In this document: piece by piece, positions 37,801-49,518 of the stretch
Layout: each line of letters opens with the position of its first letter
Numbering within the stretch: the first letter of the stretch is position 1
Source of the DNA: Bimuria novae-zelandiae CBS 107.79
Taxonomy: Eukaryota; Ascomycota; Dothideomycetes; Pleosporales; Didymosphaeriaceae
Assembly (NCBI GenBank): GCA_010015655.1
Contig: ML976688.1
Location: 585,654-649,653, forward strand
Length of the DNA stretch: 64,000 bases
Direction of reading: 5' to 3'
Program-made: the position numbers and the translations under genes
The notes under the pieces: generated by a model
Seen by the model: only the letters and a program-made list of their open reading frames with translations
The model's database searches: none
Told to the model about the DNA's origin: nothing

Positions 37801-40700
37801 AAGATAACTTACACTTTAACTATAAAGTTATTATTAATATCGTATAAATTAGCAATAAGGACGTACTATATATTATTAATATAATAACTTCCTTTTAGGT
37901 AGCTACCTTCTTAAAATCCATGTCCGCACGTGATACATGGGAGGCCCTTAGTAAGTGCTAGATAAATATATACTAAGGACTACTAGACTATATTATATAT
38001 AACTTTAGTATAAACTTCGCTTTTAAAGATTTCTAAAACTATGTAAAGATTATAGGAGCTGTATATAAGTAGATACTAGTTAAGGTATACTAAGTAATAA
38101 GGAAGGTTAAACGCGTGCACGCTCTTCTTTATTATATATTTAATATTTTTTAGGCTAAACTTAGAGACTATACAGATAATAAAGCTATCTTTTAGATAGC
38201 TATTAAAGCCCTTAATAATATAGCTAGCCTAAATAGTTTTATACTAACTTTGCTAGTCTTTAGTGCGTACCTAAGGATTAATTAAGATTTACCACTATTG
38301 CCCAATATTACCGTACGAGCCCAGGCCGTACGAAAGGCGATAAAAATGCTATAGAATAAATAAGCCAGGGTAGATATTAATCTGGCGATTAACACATAGA
38401 ATAGCCTAAGATTATACGACGTCTTAAGCCTTCTACTTAGCTCTAAAGTAATGACATGAAGGGAAAAGAAGGGATAGATTAGTTTATATAAGATTAAAGG
38501 CATTAAGGATAAAGATATTATTATTAAAGTAGAAAATACTCTTATTAAACTCTATTATACGCAAGCTAAACCATGTTACTATATAAAAAAAAGATTACTT
38601 ACTAGTTTTAAGAGCTTATAGATCTAGATAAACTAAAACTAGTACAAAGAGAATAGCCACCTACTAGGAAAAGAGAAAGGCTAAAGAAAAATACTATATA
38701 AAATATTATAATACTAGTAATAAATAACATTTCCTTAAGTAGTAATATTTAAGGCAGCGACATCCCTATATAAGAGGATAACTAAACTATATAAAGAAGT
38801 AATTAGCAGCGCTAGCCTATTAATAAGAATATTTAATAAGTATTCCTTCCTTAAAAGGAGAAGGATAACTTTATACTAGCTCTAAAACTACGTGCGGATA
38901 GTATTATTACTATCTTAAAAGAACCCTTTAAGGAATCTAATTATATAAAAATAAATGCCCTTATTATAAATAGTATATTTAAAGTTCTATTCTATAACTT
39001 ATTTAAGTACTTAGGATGGATCTTTAACCTTTGCCTTATATAAGATGTTAAAGGTAAAACTACTTAACTATATAAAAAGTCCTGCCTAGTTTTTGCTAGC
39101 TATTTAAATATAAAATAGGGCGAGATACTTATATAATTACTTATAATTTAAAGCATAAGCTAGTAATTATTTCTTACTATTAAGGTAAGCCTTAAAGTAT
39201 TACACGGGATATATTTTAAATTACGTAATATTACTTAGGTATACGTTTAGTCTACTAATAAACTGCTTCGCACGCTCTATGCTAAACTACTAAAGGAAAT
39301 ACGCTAGAACTTCTTACTAAACACAATCTTTTATATCGTACGACTACTCTATAGTGTAGCAGAATCTAGCCTATACTAGTTTAAAATATACTATAACTAC
39401 TATAAGGACAAGCTTCGCATGCTTATCTTATCGTATAACCTATACTTATTAATTATAAATAAAGGGAAATATATCTTTAGGATTACTAGCCTATAGACAG
39501 ACGACACTTTAAGTATTATAACGAAGGATTTCGCACAAAGAGAAGAAAAGGAACTAAAGAAGGCAAAGCTCTATATAAAGGATAAACTATCCTAGTAAAG
39601 AAGTAGCCTATTAAGTTTAATAGTAGTAGGATTAAACTTACGCACAATAAAATAATTCTTACTTAAAAAGAATAAGTAAGCTACCTTCGCACGATTAATC
39701 TAGAAGATAAGGATACTATATAATAATATATTAAGTAGCGTGCAAGAGGTGCATATATCGCATTTATATATTAACTAGAGGTAGTATTTAATTTATCTAT
39801 TATTATATAAACTATGGATTCTTCGCACAACGACATTAAGGTACTTAACGTATAAATTTAGTAGTAAATTAATAATAGCAGGCGCGGTTTTACTTTTATA
39901 TTATTATAGCTTAATCGTGCGAAGCTATTTATCTTTATAGATAGCTTATTTACTAATAATAAGGACTCAAGCTTATAGCTTAGTTTCCTTATTATGCTAG
40001 GCACTAAGCACCATATAAAGGTTAAATATAATATTAAAATCCTTAGGAATATCGTGCACTAGAATTCTACTAAGTATAAAAAGGTAATAAGGAGTATTAT
40101 TACGAGTAAACTATATAGCATAGTTAGAGGTTTTAATAATGCTATTACTCTTAGTATAACTTTTTAATAGATTATACGCACTCTTAACCTGCCTATAATT
40201 TTTATAGTTATTTATATAAATTTAAAGTTACTATATAATTGCCTAGTTAAGCTAGGGACTATAAATAAGAAGAGGCTTATAATTAATATTATATTACTTA
40301 GGGAATCGTACGAAAATAAGGAGATTATAGAGATTTAGTAAATTAATAATAAAAATAACCCTACTAATGCCTGTATAAAGAAGACTCTAAACTAGACCCT
40401 TAAATCCTTAGTTTTAACTAACTATTTAGTAATTATTATAGAAGTATTAGTAGACTGTCTAGAGCCTGCATAAAAGGGTACTAACTAACTAAGTTTTTAT
40501 ATAAGACTATTTCCTTTATACACACATTTATGTAAGTTATTTATTTTAAGATTATCCTATTTAACTACTATACAAAAAAAAGAGCTTGGGAATTATATAA
40601 TAAAATTTATAAAGAAGGATACTAAAGAATAAAAAGTAAAAAGAGAGGGGAAACTATAGTATTACTAAGGCAAGTTATTTATAGGAGAATAGGTAGTACG
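34900..40700 (+). pseudogene. Copia G gag-pol relic
   Basis: The plus strand carries Copia RT-region remnants: FYIVRLLYSVAESSLY near 39330-39380 (consensus LYG..EAG..W), LRMLILSYNLYLLII near 39413-39460, and FRITSLxTDDTLSII near 39480-39520. EEKELKKAKLYIKDKLS follows. The motif order matches the Copia element in B1, with which it shares family-level similarity. It is interrupted at 36951-37400 by a solo LTR. Almost every presumed Gln codon is a stop. Confidence 0.75.
36951..37400 (+). repeat. Solo LTR of Gypsy A family (copy 2), in Copia G
   Basis: 450 bp, TGTTATAAGGCTCTCACACC at the start and GGTCCATAACA at the end, with TSD TACTA at 36946-36950 and 37401-37405. Nearly unmutated, so it shows the ancestral A LTR. 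It includes several inverted GTGGGAC/GTCCCAC and CACGTGACC motifs at about 37190-37330. Confidence 0.95.
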
Positions 40701-41267
40701 TAATTAGAGGGACCTATATAAAAGAGAAGGAGGTAACTAGTATAAAATGCAACTCTTTAAATAAAAATAGAAAGTTACTAGTGTCCGTACGTAGCAGCGT
40801 TACAGTCAGAATACTAGTTATCGCGCGAGAAGAATGCGCGTGCACGTGCGCAAATAGCTATACGCGAACATGTACATATTCTCCTTTTTATCCATATAAT
40901 AAATAAGACAAGCAAGAACTAGATATTATTGCCTACCCCTACTATCCGTATGCTGTGCACACCGTACACTACTCTTACTCTTACTACTTAAGCGCTTATC
41001 CCATAAGTAGCTAGCTAAAAGAGCTCATTTAACAATAAAGCTCCTAGTAAGTAATTAATTTATAAATTATAACTTATTTCTACCTTAGTACGCGTAGCTT
41101 AAGTACTATATAAAGGCTTAAGGGATATAAAGTTATATTAATCTTAAGGCTTTAAAGTAAATAAATATATATAACAAGATTTTAAAGCTACTAGACCTAA
41201 ATACTATAAGCTAGAGTCTTCTTTTTATACTTAGCTTATAATAAAGCTTTAGGCACTCTAAAACTAA

Positions 41268-44200
41268 TATAGAGGGTAAAACGAGCTGGATAGTATATAG
41301 TTTGGAGATGGAATTAATTAATTAGTAATATATAAAAAGTTGCTGTAAGAGCAGTATTTATACTAATTATTTAGTATTATATTTACCTATTCTACCTAAT
41401 CCTTCTAATTAGGGTACGTATAAGGGGTAGTTCCCGCGATACACCCTCTAGCTTAGCGAGCTTCTAGACGTTAACTACAAGCTTCTAAGCTGTTCCTTAG
41501 GGGAATTATAGGCCTTAGTTAAGCGTATTTTATAATTAAGCACGATATCGTAGTTAACTAGCGCTACTAAGTAATAGTACGTAATCTTGCTTAGTATTAG
41601 ACTATGCGCGCTGCCTGGGCTTGCGCTTATAAGAAATAAAAACTTGCCTCTCCTTTAAGTTACATAATAAACTTTTTATATTACTTCACTATTTACTTTT
41701 TAAAGCTCTCGCGCGCTAACTCTTTTTTTAAATTTAAAGTAAGTTTCTGCTTAGCTACTATTATAGTAAGTTCTTAGATCTTAGTGTAGTAATAGCGCTA
41801 TGCTATTATAGTAACCTGCCCTTATAGCGTCTAAGCTCTAAGAATCCCTTACTCTTTTTATTATTTTTAGTAATTCGCTAGCGCGCTTTGTAGGCTAGCT
41901 CTACTAAGAAGACCTTGCGAAAGAAGGTCTCTAGGCAAGCCACTATCGCGCGCGTGCGCGCCGCGAAGAATTATTATACGCTCTAAGAGATTGCTATTCC
42001 TATAGCTCTAATTCGTGCTTTTAGAAAGCGCGATAGGCTACCTAAGGTGCCTACTTACGCGCCTTTATCTTCTAATGATACTAAGTAGGGTAGTAAGGTT
42101 AAGTCTGTGCCTAATTTTAAGCCTAAGCTAGCTACTCCTAATCGCGGTCCTAAAAATAATATAACTTAGAAGATCTTTGCGCCGCACCTGCTTATTATAA
42201 TTATAAAAGAGTTACGTAATAAGTCTTACCTTAGCTATATTAATAGCGTGCTTAAGGATTATTCTAATAATAAGTACTATAAGCGTGCTATAAAGACTAG
42301 TTACTATTAGCGCTATAGCTCTAGCTACTTTTACTATTTAGTATAAGTATTCTGCTACTCTACTCTACAATTGCGCTTATTTAAAATAGCCCTTTTACTT
42401 ATAAGCTTATTATAACTCACTTTCTTGCTCTCCTTTAGGACCAGAACTTAGAAGTATATCTTTCTAAGCTCTATTTAATTCTTGTACTAATTACTTATAG
42501 GGGCGTGAGCTAAAGAAGGCGCGTGCTACTATAAAAGTAATGCTTTATCTATATAATATTAATAAGGAGGAAGAGGAGCTTGCTAATAATATTATTACTA
42601 AACTATTTATTACTAAAAAGCGCGCTCGTACTGTAAAGCTATTTAAGTAGCTTATAAAGCTTATAATTAACTAGGTAGTTAAGAGTCTTAGATAGCGCTC
42701 TAGCGCTCTACACTTTTAATTTTTATACTTTATAATCTACTGCTTTATGCTTCTTAAGTTTAGTTACTTCTTAAAATATTTATATTATTACTCTAAAAGC
42801 GCTTTTATTAAACTATCTACAGGCATATCGCTTATTTTAAGGTACTTTACTTTAAAAGAGCCTTTTGCATGTTCCTAGCGTAGCTAAAGGTTCTTAATAT
42901 TAACGTGGCGTAGGCTAGTAATAATTCTCTAGTTTTTACTTACTACTAGTTTAATTATTTATTTATTATTATAGTAGATCTTCTAGGCGTCGCTTAAAAC
43001 AAATTTAAGCTTAGTAAATAACCTCTATAAAGCTATTACTTCTTTTCCCACGTGCTTAAGAGCGATTAACTTAGCTTCTATTATTAAAGTAGTAATAGTA
43101 GGTTGGCGAGCTGCTTTCTATGCGATCGCACCCCTAAAGAGCATTACTACGTAGCTATAAGATAATTGCCACGTTTCTAGGTTATTAGCGAAAGATGTAT
43201 CCCCGCATATAAGTAGCTTAGGGATTAAGGAGCTTCTATAAAGTGTAGCTTCTTAGTAATAATTATATAGAAAGATAATAAGACGCTTAATAGTGTTTAA
43301 ATAATCTTTACTTAGGTGAGTTAGGAAGAATGAGAGCTTTAAAGCTATAAAGATAATATTTAGGCGTAATATAATCGCGATATAGAGTACTAAGCTAAAA
43401 CGCTCTTAGTAGGCCTTAATTTCTTACTTAGAAGCTTTATTTAGGTTCTTAATAAGCTCTATAGATAGTAAAGGCGTCTTTAGGAAGCGCGCGGTTTTGG
43501 CTAGATTAAACTTTTTCGTAATCTTCTTAATATACGTGTCGTATACTAGAGTAATTATCCTAGCTTATTTATCCTTAATCACCCGCACTTTTAAAAACTA
43601 CTTTATAAGGCTGCGTTCCTCTAGGTTATACTTATTCTTAATATACATAAGAATCTTAAGAGCATCCTTCTTATAATCCCTATAGAATAGGAGAAGGATA
43701 TTATCTACGTAGAATAGTATAAAGATCCTACGATCTTTATTAAAGAATAAATAAAGCTTTTTTTATAAGGTATAAAGCCTAATCTTAAATAAAGTACTTA
43801 AGAATTCCTAATACTAGAGCAATAGCGAGTCTTGCAGGCTATATAATATTTACTTAAGCTTTACTTATATCCTAGGCTTCTTAAACCTATTTAGAAGTTC
43901 GCAGAGCACTAGGTTACTTTTACTAATAAGAGTATTAAAAAACGCTCTTACTACGTTAAACTATAAAATTTTTAGATTAAACTAAGCTATTATTATAATA
44001 GTAGTTTTAAAAGACCTAGTAGTAAGCGTGGCAGCGTAAGTAGAGAAAGTTAAGTTAATTTACTATAGATTTCCTTTTATAATAATACAAGCTTTACACT
44101 TCGTGTAAAAACTATCTTTATTATACTTGTAAGTAAAAACCCACTTTAGTGGGAGTAGGCGCTTTCTTAATAGGTCTTTTAGAACTTTTTTTTAGATTCT

Positions 44201-47200
44201 TATTTTTAACAGCGTGGAGATTTTTTTAAGAGTAGCCTCCTTAAAGAACTGCCTATACTTATAAGAGAAGAATTATTTCTATGTTATTAGTAAAGGGGGA
44301 GCTTGCCTATATAAAGATAAGCTTTTAAAATTAGTAGTAGTACCTTATTTAATAGTATAGCCTAAATTACTATATTTATAGTAATAAGCTCCTTATAAGC
44401 TTCCTAGTCTTTCGTAATACTAGGAAGGAAGTAATATAGGAAATTAAGTTATTACTTATTATTTAAGCACTTAATCGTAGACTCTTTAATTATTATAAAT
44501 ATATTTTTATTTCCTGCATCACCCCCTAGCGTGCTATAATTATTAGGATCTAAGCAACGCTGTCTACGGCTCGAACGTACAGTAGGCCCCTGTTCCTAGC
44601 GCTAGTATTGTCTTTATATAGGGTATGACGGTTCTGCTTCGTTCGGTATCTCAGAGTCTCGTATACCGCTTCGAGAGGCATCCACGGAGCTCGGTAGCTC
44701 TCGTTGTTAGCTTAATCGCCTCGATCCTAGCGGGCCTGCTCTACTAGTAGAGTGCACTTCCTATAGGCTGCTAGTATAATTAGTATCACGCTAATATATA
44801 GGAGCGGGCATGTATTCTAGTGTTATAAGGTCTAAGTAATTAGGGCGCTGCGCACGGATTTTTAACTACTTATTAGCTTAGCTAGTAGCTTATTTACCTT
44901 CTACCTAATTAGCTAAGCTCTACTTTAGTAGGCTATCTTAAGACCTACTTTCTTAATTAGCTACACCTCTAAGCTAGTGCTTAAAGGGTATTTTTTTATT
45001 TTTTTATTTTACTTACTTTTTAGGTTGCGCGCTAGAGTGCTTAGGAAGATTCTTAAAGACTATTTTAGGGTTAATTAGCTTACCTTTGTAAAGAATATTA
45101 GCAAGCTCTATTCCTTCTTTTTATATAATTATTAGATCTTCCTTTATTTAATGAAAATAACTTTTATTAAATATAACATTGCGCGTAGTAATAACCTAGT
45201 TAAGCACTAGTACCTATATTTTATAAATATTAAAAGCTTTATAGCCTACTAAGTATCTAATATAGCCCCTTAGCTTTATTTTAAAATTACGCCTATAATA
45301 ACTAGCTACTTAGTCCTTATTTAAAGGGTATGCGCGATAGCTATACGCGTAAATACTACTTTAATTTAGCCTTAAATTAGCTAAAGTGCTTCTTACACGC
45401 TTAGGCTAATACTACTTAAAATGCTAGGTAAACTAAAGGTTTAGCGTTTATTTAGTAAGCGCATTCTTTATAAAGGAGTAAGGCTTATATTAATAAGGTA
45501 AGTAGCTACTTCTACTACTTTAGGCTATAGCTTGTTAGGCAGATTTATACTAAGCTTTATTTTTAATACTTATATAATTACTTCCTACCTAGCTCGTTTT
45601 GCTCTACTATTAGGCTTATAGGTATATAAGGGTATTATTTTTACCTTAATACCGCATTCCTTAGCCTATATTTTAAAGCGCCTTTTGCCTTTTAGAGGTC
45701 GCGTTACTATATTATTATCTTAAAAGATTATAACGATCTTAAGCTTATAGCGCGTTTAAATACTCTTAGTAAAGCTCTCTTAAGTATTAAAAATCTACGT
45801 AGTAGACTTATTATGCAAGCAAAACGTATATAGCTTTCTACTATAATTATACTTTAGAATTATTGCCTGGCGCTCTTCGAGCCTTCTTAATAAATAGTTA
45901 AATAGATTTTAGAAAATTTAAAAGTATAGTTATAGCAAGCGCTCCTTTAGCCTTCTAGATACTACCTAAGACGCGTGTGTAACAGCGCAGTACTTATAAT
46001 ATCTTTTTAAAATATTTTATATTCTTACGTTCCTTGCTCTTTTAATAAGAGCTTCTAAAGCGTCTTTTTTAAGGTAGCCTACTCTTTAGTGCTAGACTTC
46101 TAGAGTGTCTATCTTAGGGTGCGCAACGTAGGAGCTAGTAATCTTATAATAAATAAGAAGCACGCTTATAACTATATTATAGTAGTTAAGAGGCTTATAT
46201 TTAATCAAAGTAAGGTTATGCTCGCAATAGAGCGTAGCTAGTATAATACTATACTTAAGCGTTCCTATATAAAGCGTATTATTAAGACTAAGATACTAGA
46301 CGCCCTTCTCGCGTAAATAATCTTTAAAAATAATATTTATATAAAAGTTTTTTATTACTATAACGTCTAAGAGCGTAAGATTAGCACGTGTTCTATTTAA
46401 CGCTTTAAAGAGCGCCTTAATTACTCTAGTGCCTCTTCTAAGTATTAGATAGAAAGCTATACTAGCTTTAACTATTTTATACTTTTTAAATTTTTTAAAG
46501 GTGCCTGGCACGAGCATTAACACGTTATTTACTAAGTATAAGGCTTTACTATTATTAAAAATAGTGCTCTTAGAGAGAGGGTAAGTATTAAAGTTTATAG
46601 TAAAATAAATCTTAGATACTTTCTCTAGGCTTATAATTAAGGGGTTAATTACGGCGGTAGTAATATGCCTAGGGGACTTAACTTAAGCAGTATAATTAGT
46701 TATAGTAAAGCCTTTTTCTTTCTACTTTTTAGTAATCGTTACGCGCACCTTAGCGTTCTTAGAAAATATAAAATAAGTAAGGACCTTATCTTTATCTTCT
46801 TTAAAAAGCGTAATAGCTCCGCCTAAAGATAAGCCTATTACTATAGTCCTAAGGCGCTTATAAGCCTAAGGTAGCCAGCAGTGTAATTCTTCTTTATATA
46901 GGTAGCCCTTTAGCTTACTTAACTATAGCGCTTTTTTAGCTTTATTACTAGATTTAGGAGCTCTCTATCCGCTAAGCGTTATAAAAATCGCTAGTTTAGA
47001 GCCTAAGCTCGAGGCTTATATATTAAGGTAAGTTAAAAAGATCTTATTAACTTCCTTTAAGGTAAGCAGGCGCTTACTTAAAATTTACTATTATTTATTA
47101 TTAGCGTGTTAGATTTAAGCCTATTTAAGAGCTATCTTATTTACTATAGCGCTTAGGAAGTTAGTTACTATAATCTCTCCTTTAATCTCTAGGATCTTAT

Positions 47201-48310
47201 ACTATAAGGCAAGTATATAAAGAGCACTCTACTCTTTATACTAATATTCTAGATTTATTCTTCCTTAGCAAGCTTATTTAAGCAGGGTGTAGTATTCCTA
47301 TTTAATTTAATTAAGTATTACTATGTCTAATAAGGCGAGCTCCCCTTTAAGATATTATATAATTATCTATAAGGTAGAACTTTCTTAGTTACTAATACTT
47401 ATTATAGCAGGTGTTAGGAGCTGCGTATTAATAGTCCTAACTACCTAATTAAATATATTCTGCACTTGCTGTGTTCTAGCGGTGTGCTTAGCTAAGCGCG
47501 CCTTATAGTTACCTACCTCTAACTAGTATTAGCGCAAGGCTTTATTTGAGCGATTAGCATAATCCTTTTTACGCTCTTTAGGAGATTTCTTATTTTAAAA
47601 AGCGCCACGACGCGCTACTTTCTTAGGCTATTCTTTACTAAGCTTATTTAGATCGTTATATTTATTATTGAATAATTCTAGGAGTTCTAAGAGTTCTAGA
47701 AGCTTAAAAGTAGTTACTATAAAATTATTAGTAATTAAGGCGTCTAAATTAACGTAATCCTAAACGCCTTATTACATGGCCTAAAACTTACGCTATATAA
47801 ACTAAGCTAGCTAGCTCTTCTAATTAGTTAGGCGTACTATGCTTGCTAGGAGAGCGGAGTCCCCTATAAGTTTAAGGAGGGCGCTCTACTAAGCTTGTTA
47901 CGAATCTTGGCCCACTGCTAAGGTCTAGTGTAATGGAAAAAGAGAGAAGGAGCTTGTTAAGGAGGTTTATAAGCTCTACTTAAGGTGCTCGTAAGCAGAA
48001 ACGAGGTGCGCTCTATTATGTAAGAATAAAGTAACGCGAAAAATATTTAGATAAATTAGAGCGTCTAAATAATATATCTAATAATTAATTACGTAGGGAG
48101 AATTATCCTGTGTTCTTAAAACGCCAGGCTTATAACTATAGAGGGTAAAACAAGCTAGATAGTATATAGTTTAGAGATCGAATTAATTAATTAGTAATAT
48201 ATAAAAAGTTACTGTAAGAGTAGTATTTATACTAAGTATTTGGTATTATGTTTACCCGTTCCACCTGATCCTTCTGATTAGGGTACGTGCAAGGGGTAGT
48301 TCCCGCGACA
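41268..48310 (-). mobile_element. Full-length Ty1/Copia retrotransposon F nested in element E
   Basis: Two 174-bp LTRs (41268-41441 and 48137-48310) begin TATAGAGGGTAAAAC and end TTCCCGCGACA or TTCCCGCGATA. The TSD ACTAA is at 41263-41267 and 48311-48315. Coding motifs are on the minus strand, so the right LTR is the 5' one. Confidence 0.92.
41700..48000 (-). pseudogene. Copia F gag-pol relic
   Basis: On the minus strand the RT active site reads RRIFILFYVDNILLLFY around 43680-43740 (consensus YVDDILL). YIKNKYNLEERSLIKWFL follows at lower coordinates, the typical Copia RT end. RNase H would lie below 43000, integrase and gag above 45000. A less mutated patch at 44530-44740, between integrase and RT, still reads as plausible protein (MPLEAVYETLRYRTKQNRH). 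The remainder is saturated with stops. Confidence 0.78.
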
Positions 48311-48315
48311 ACTAA

Positions 48316-49328
48316 GTATATATTATAATTAATTTATAAAGCCTAGAGTTTATAATATTATAGCTAGGTAATTAGTAGACGCTATAGGCGCTAATAAAAG
48401 AATTAAAAAATGATCTTTGTTAGAGCGATAATAATTAGAAGGAGCAGGTACAATATATATATATATAAAGAGGTCGTTCTACGCCTATAAAGCGGCAGAA
48501 CAACAGACATAACTAAATAGCTATCTAAATAGAATCGCGCACACGCTAACGCTATACTCTTAAATCTCTTAAAGATAAAGGGTATATTACTAATAAAAGA
48601 TTTCTTACGCTTAGCACTACGATATAACTATAAGTAGGCTTAAAGGGAGCTTAATAACCTATCGCGACTAGGCGCAGTAGTAACTCTGTCTCTAAAAGGA
48701 TATGCTCGATAGCTTGCGTAGCTTAACTAAACAACTAAGCATATAGGAATATATGCTACGCTTAGCGGACGCACCCCTAATGCGAACTATAAGTACCTAT
48801 ATAGAGTAAATAGCTAGCATTGATAGAAGCCTATAAAGTGCACCCGCTTATAGTACGCGCTTTAGGGAGAAGCATTTTATAAGCTTTATAATAAACTTAT
48901 AAGTAAGGAGATTAGTAAAATAAAAAGTTAAATTTAAAAGAATTAGTAAAAAGTGTTATTATTTAAGCTTAAGTAAAAGGGGTAGATAGTAAACTTTATA
49001 AAATTTCTAGAGAATATTAAAGTATAGAGTATAGTAAGCTTATAGCTATCTATTTCTTTATTTATATACGTAGGTACCTATGCGGGTAACGTTACAAGTA
49101 GATATTTACCCTTAAACGTTTATTAAAGCTCTATAGTAGAAGTATACTGCTCCTTTCTCTCTACCTTTCTTCTAGAACTCTATATAAACTAGCTACTTAG
49201 ACTAATTACCTAGCAAACTAGGGATCTAAGCTAGGTGCTTTTTAAGCTTTACGCGTAAGTTCGCTACTATTTTTATATTTTAAATTACTATTTAGCCTAT
49301 CTTGCTACGCTCTATAAACTAGGGGGTG
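48316..49328 (+). pseudogene. Internal region of element E, unrecognised
   Basis: One plus-strand frame is semi-continuous if stops at presumed Gln sites are ignored: ELNNLSRLGAVVTLSLKGY near 48650-48710, then ISTYIE/YRVNS and a Lys-rich part near 48890-48990. No RT, integrase or zinc-knuckle motif was recognised. It may be a gag-like remnant or captured sequence. Confidence 0.3.
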
Positions 49329-49518
49329 TATTATAAAAGGGCACCTTATTAGAGCTTTTTACGCTAGCTAGGGTTAATCTAAGTAGCTAAGTAGCTAAGT
49401 AGCTAAGTAGCTAAGTACGCGATCCCCTAAATCCCTAAATAGCTTAGCGTCTTAGTAGAACTTCCTCTCCTTAATAGTCTTTGTTTTCGAGCTCCCTAAT
49501 CGTTAACTAAGCGCCACA
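49329..49518. repeat. Right LTR of element E, with an 8-bp microsatellite
   Basis: 190 bp; differs from the left LTR by expansion of an 8-bp unit (AAGTAGCT), about 4.5 copies at 49379-49417. Ends GCGCCACA and is followed by the TSD CAAGT. Confidence 0.8.

Larger units (their letters stand above)
34443..41034 (+). mobile_element. Full-length Ty1/Copia retrotransposon G nested in element E
   Basis: LTRs at 34443-34695 and 40792-41034 begin TGTCCGTACG and end ATTTAACA. The TSD ATAAA occurs at 34438-34442 and 41035-41039. The LTRs are moderately mutated and the internal part heavily so. A solo LTR of family A is inserted at 36951-37400. Confidence 0.92.
34108..49518. mobile_element. Short LTR retroelement E, expanded by two Copia elements
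   Basis: LTR-like ends are at 34108-34281 (TATTATAAAGGGGCACC to GCGCTATA) and 49329-49518 (TATTATAAAAGGGCACC to GCGCCACA). The TSD CAAGT is at 34103-34107 and 49519-49523. B1 is uninterrupted at the corresponding point (near 21650), confirming insertion into B2. After removing Copia G and Copia F the internal part is only about 1.4 kb (34282-34442, 41040-41262, 48316-49328), too short for a pol gene. It is either non-autonomous or deleted. Confidence 0.82.

Noticed and set aside
49379..49417. Regular 8-bp repeats resembling a small array
   Set aside because: Contiguous units without spacers inside an LTR; a microsatellite expansion, not a CRISPR array.
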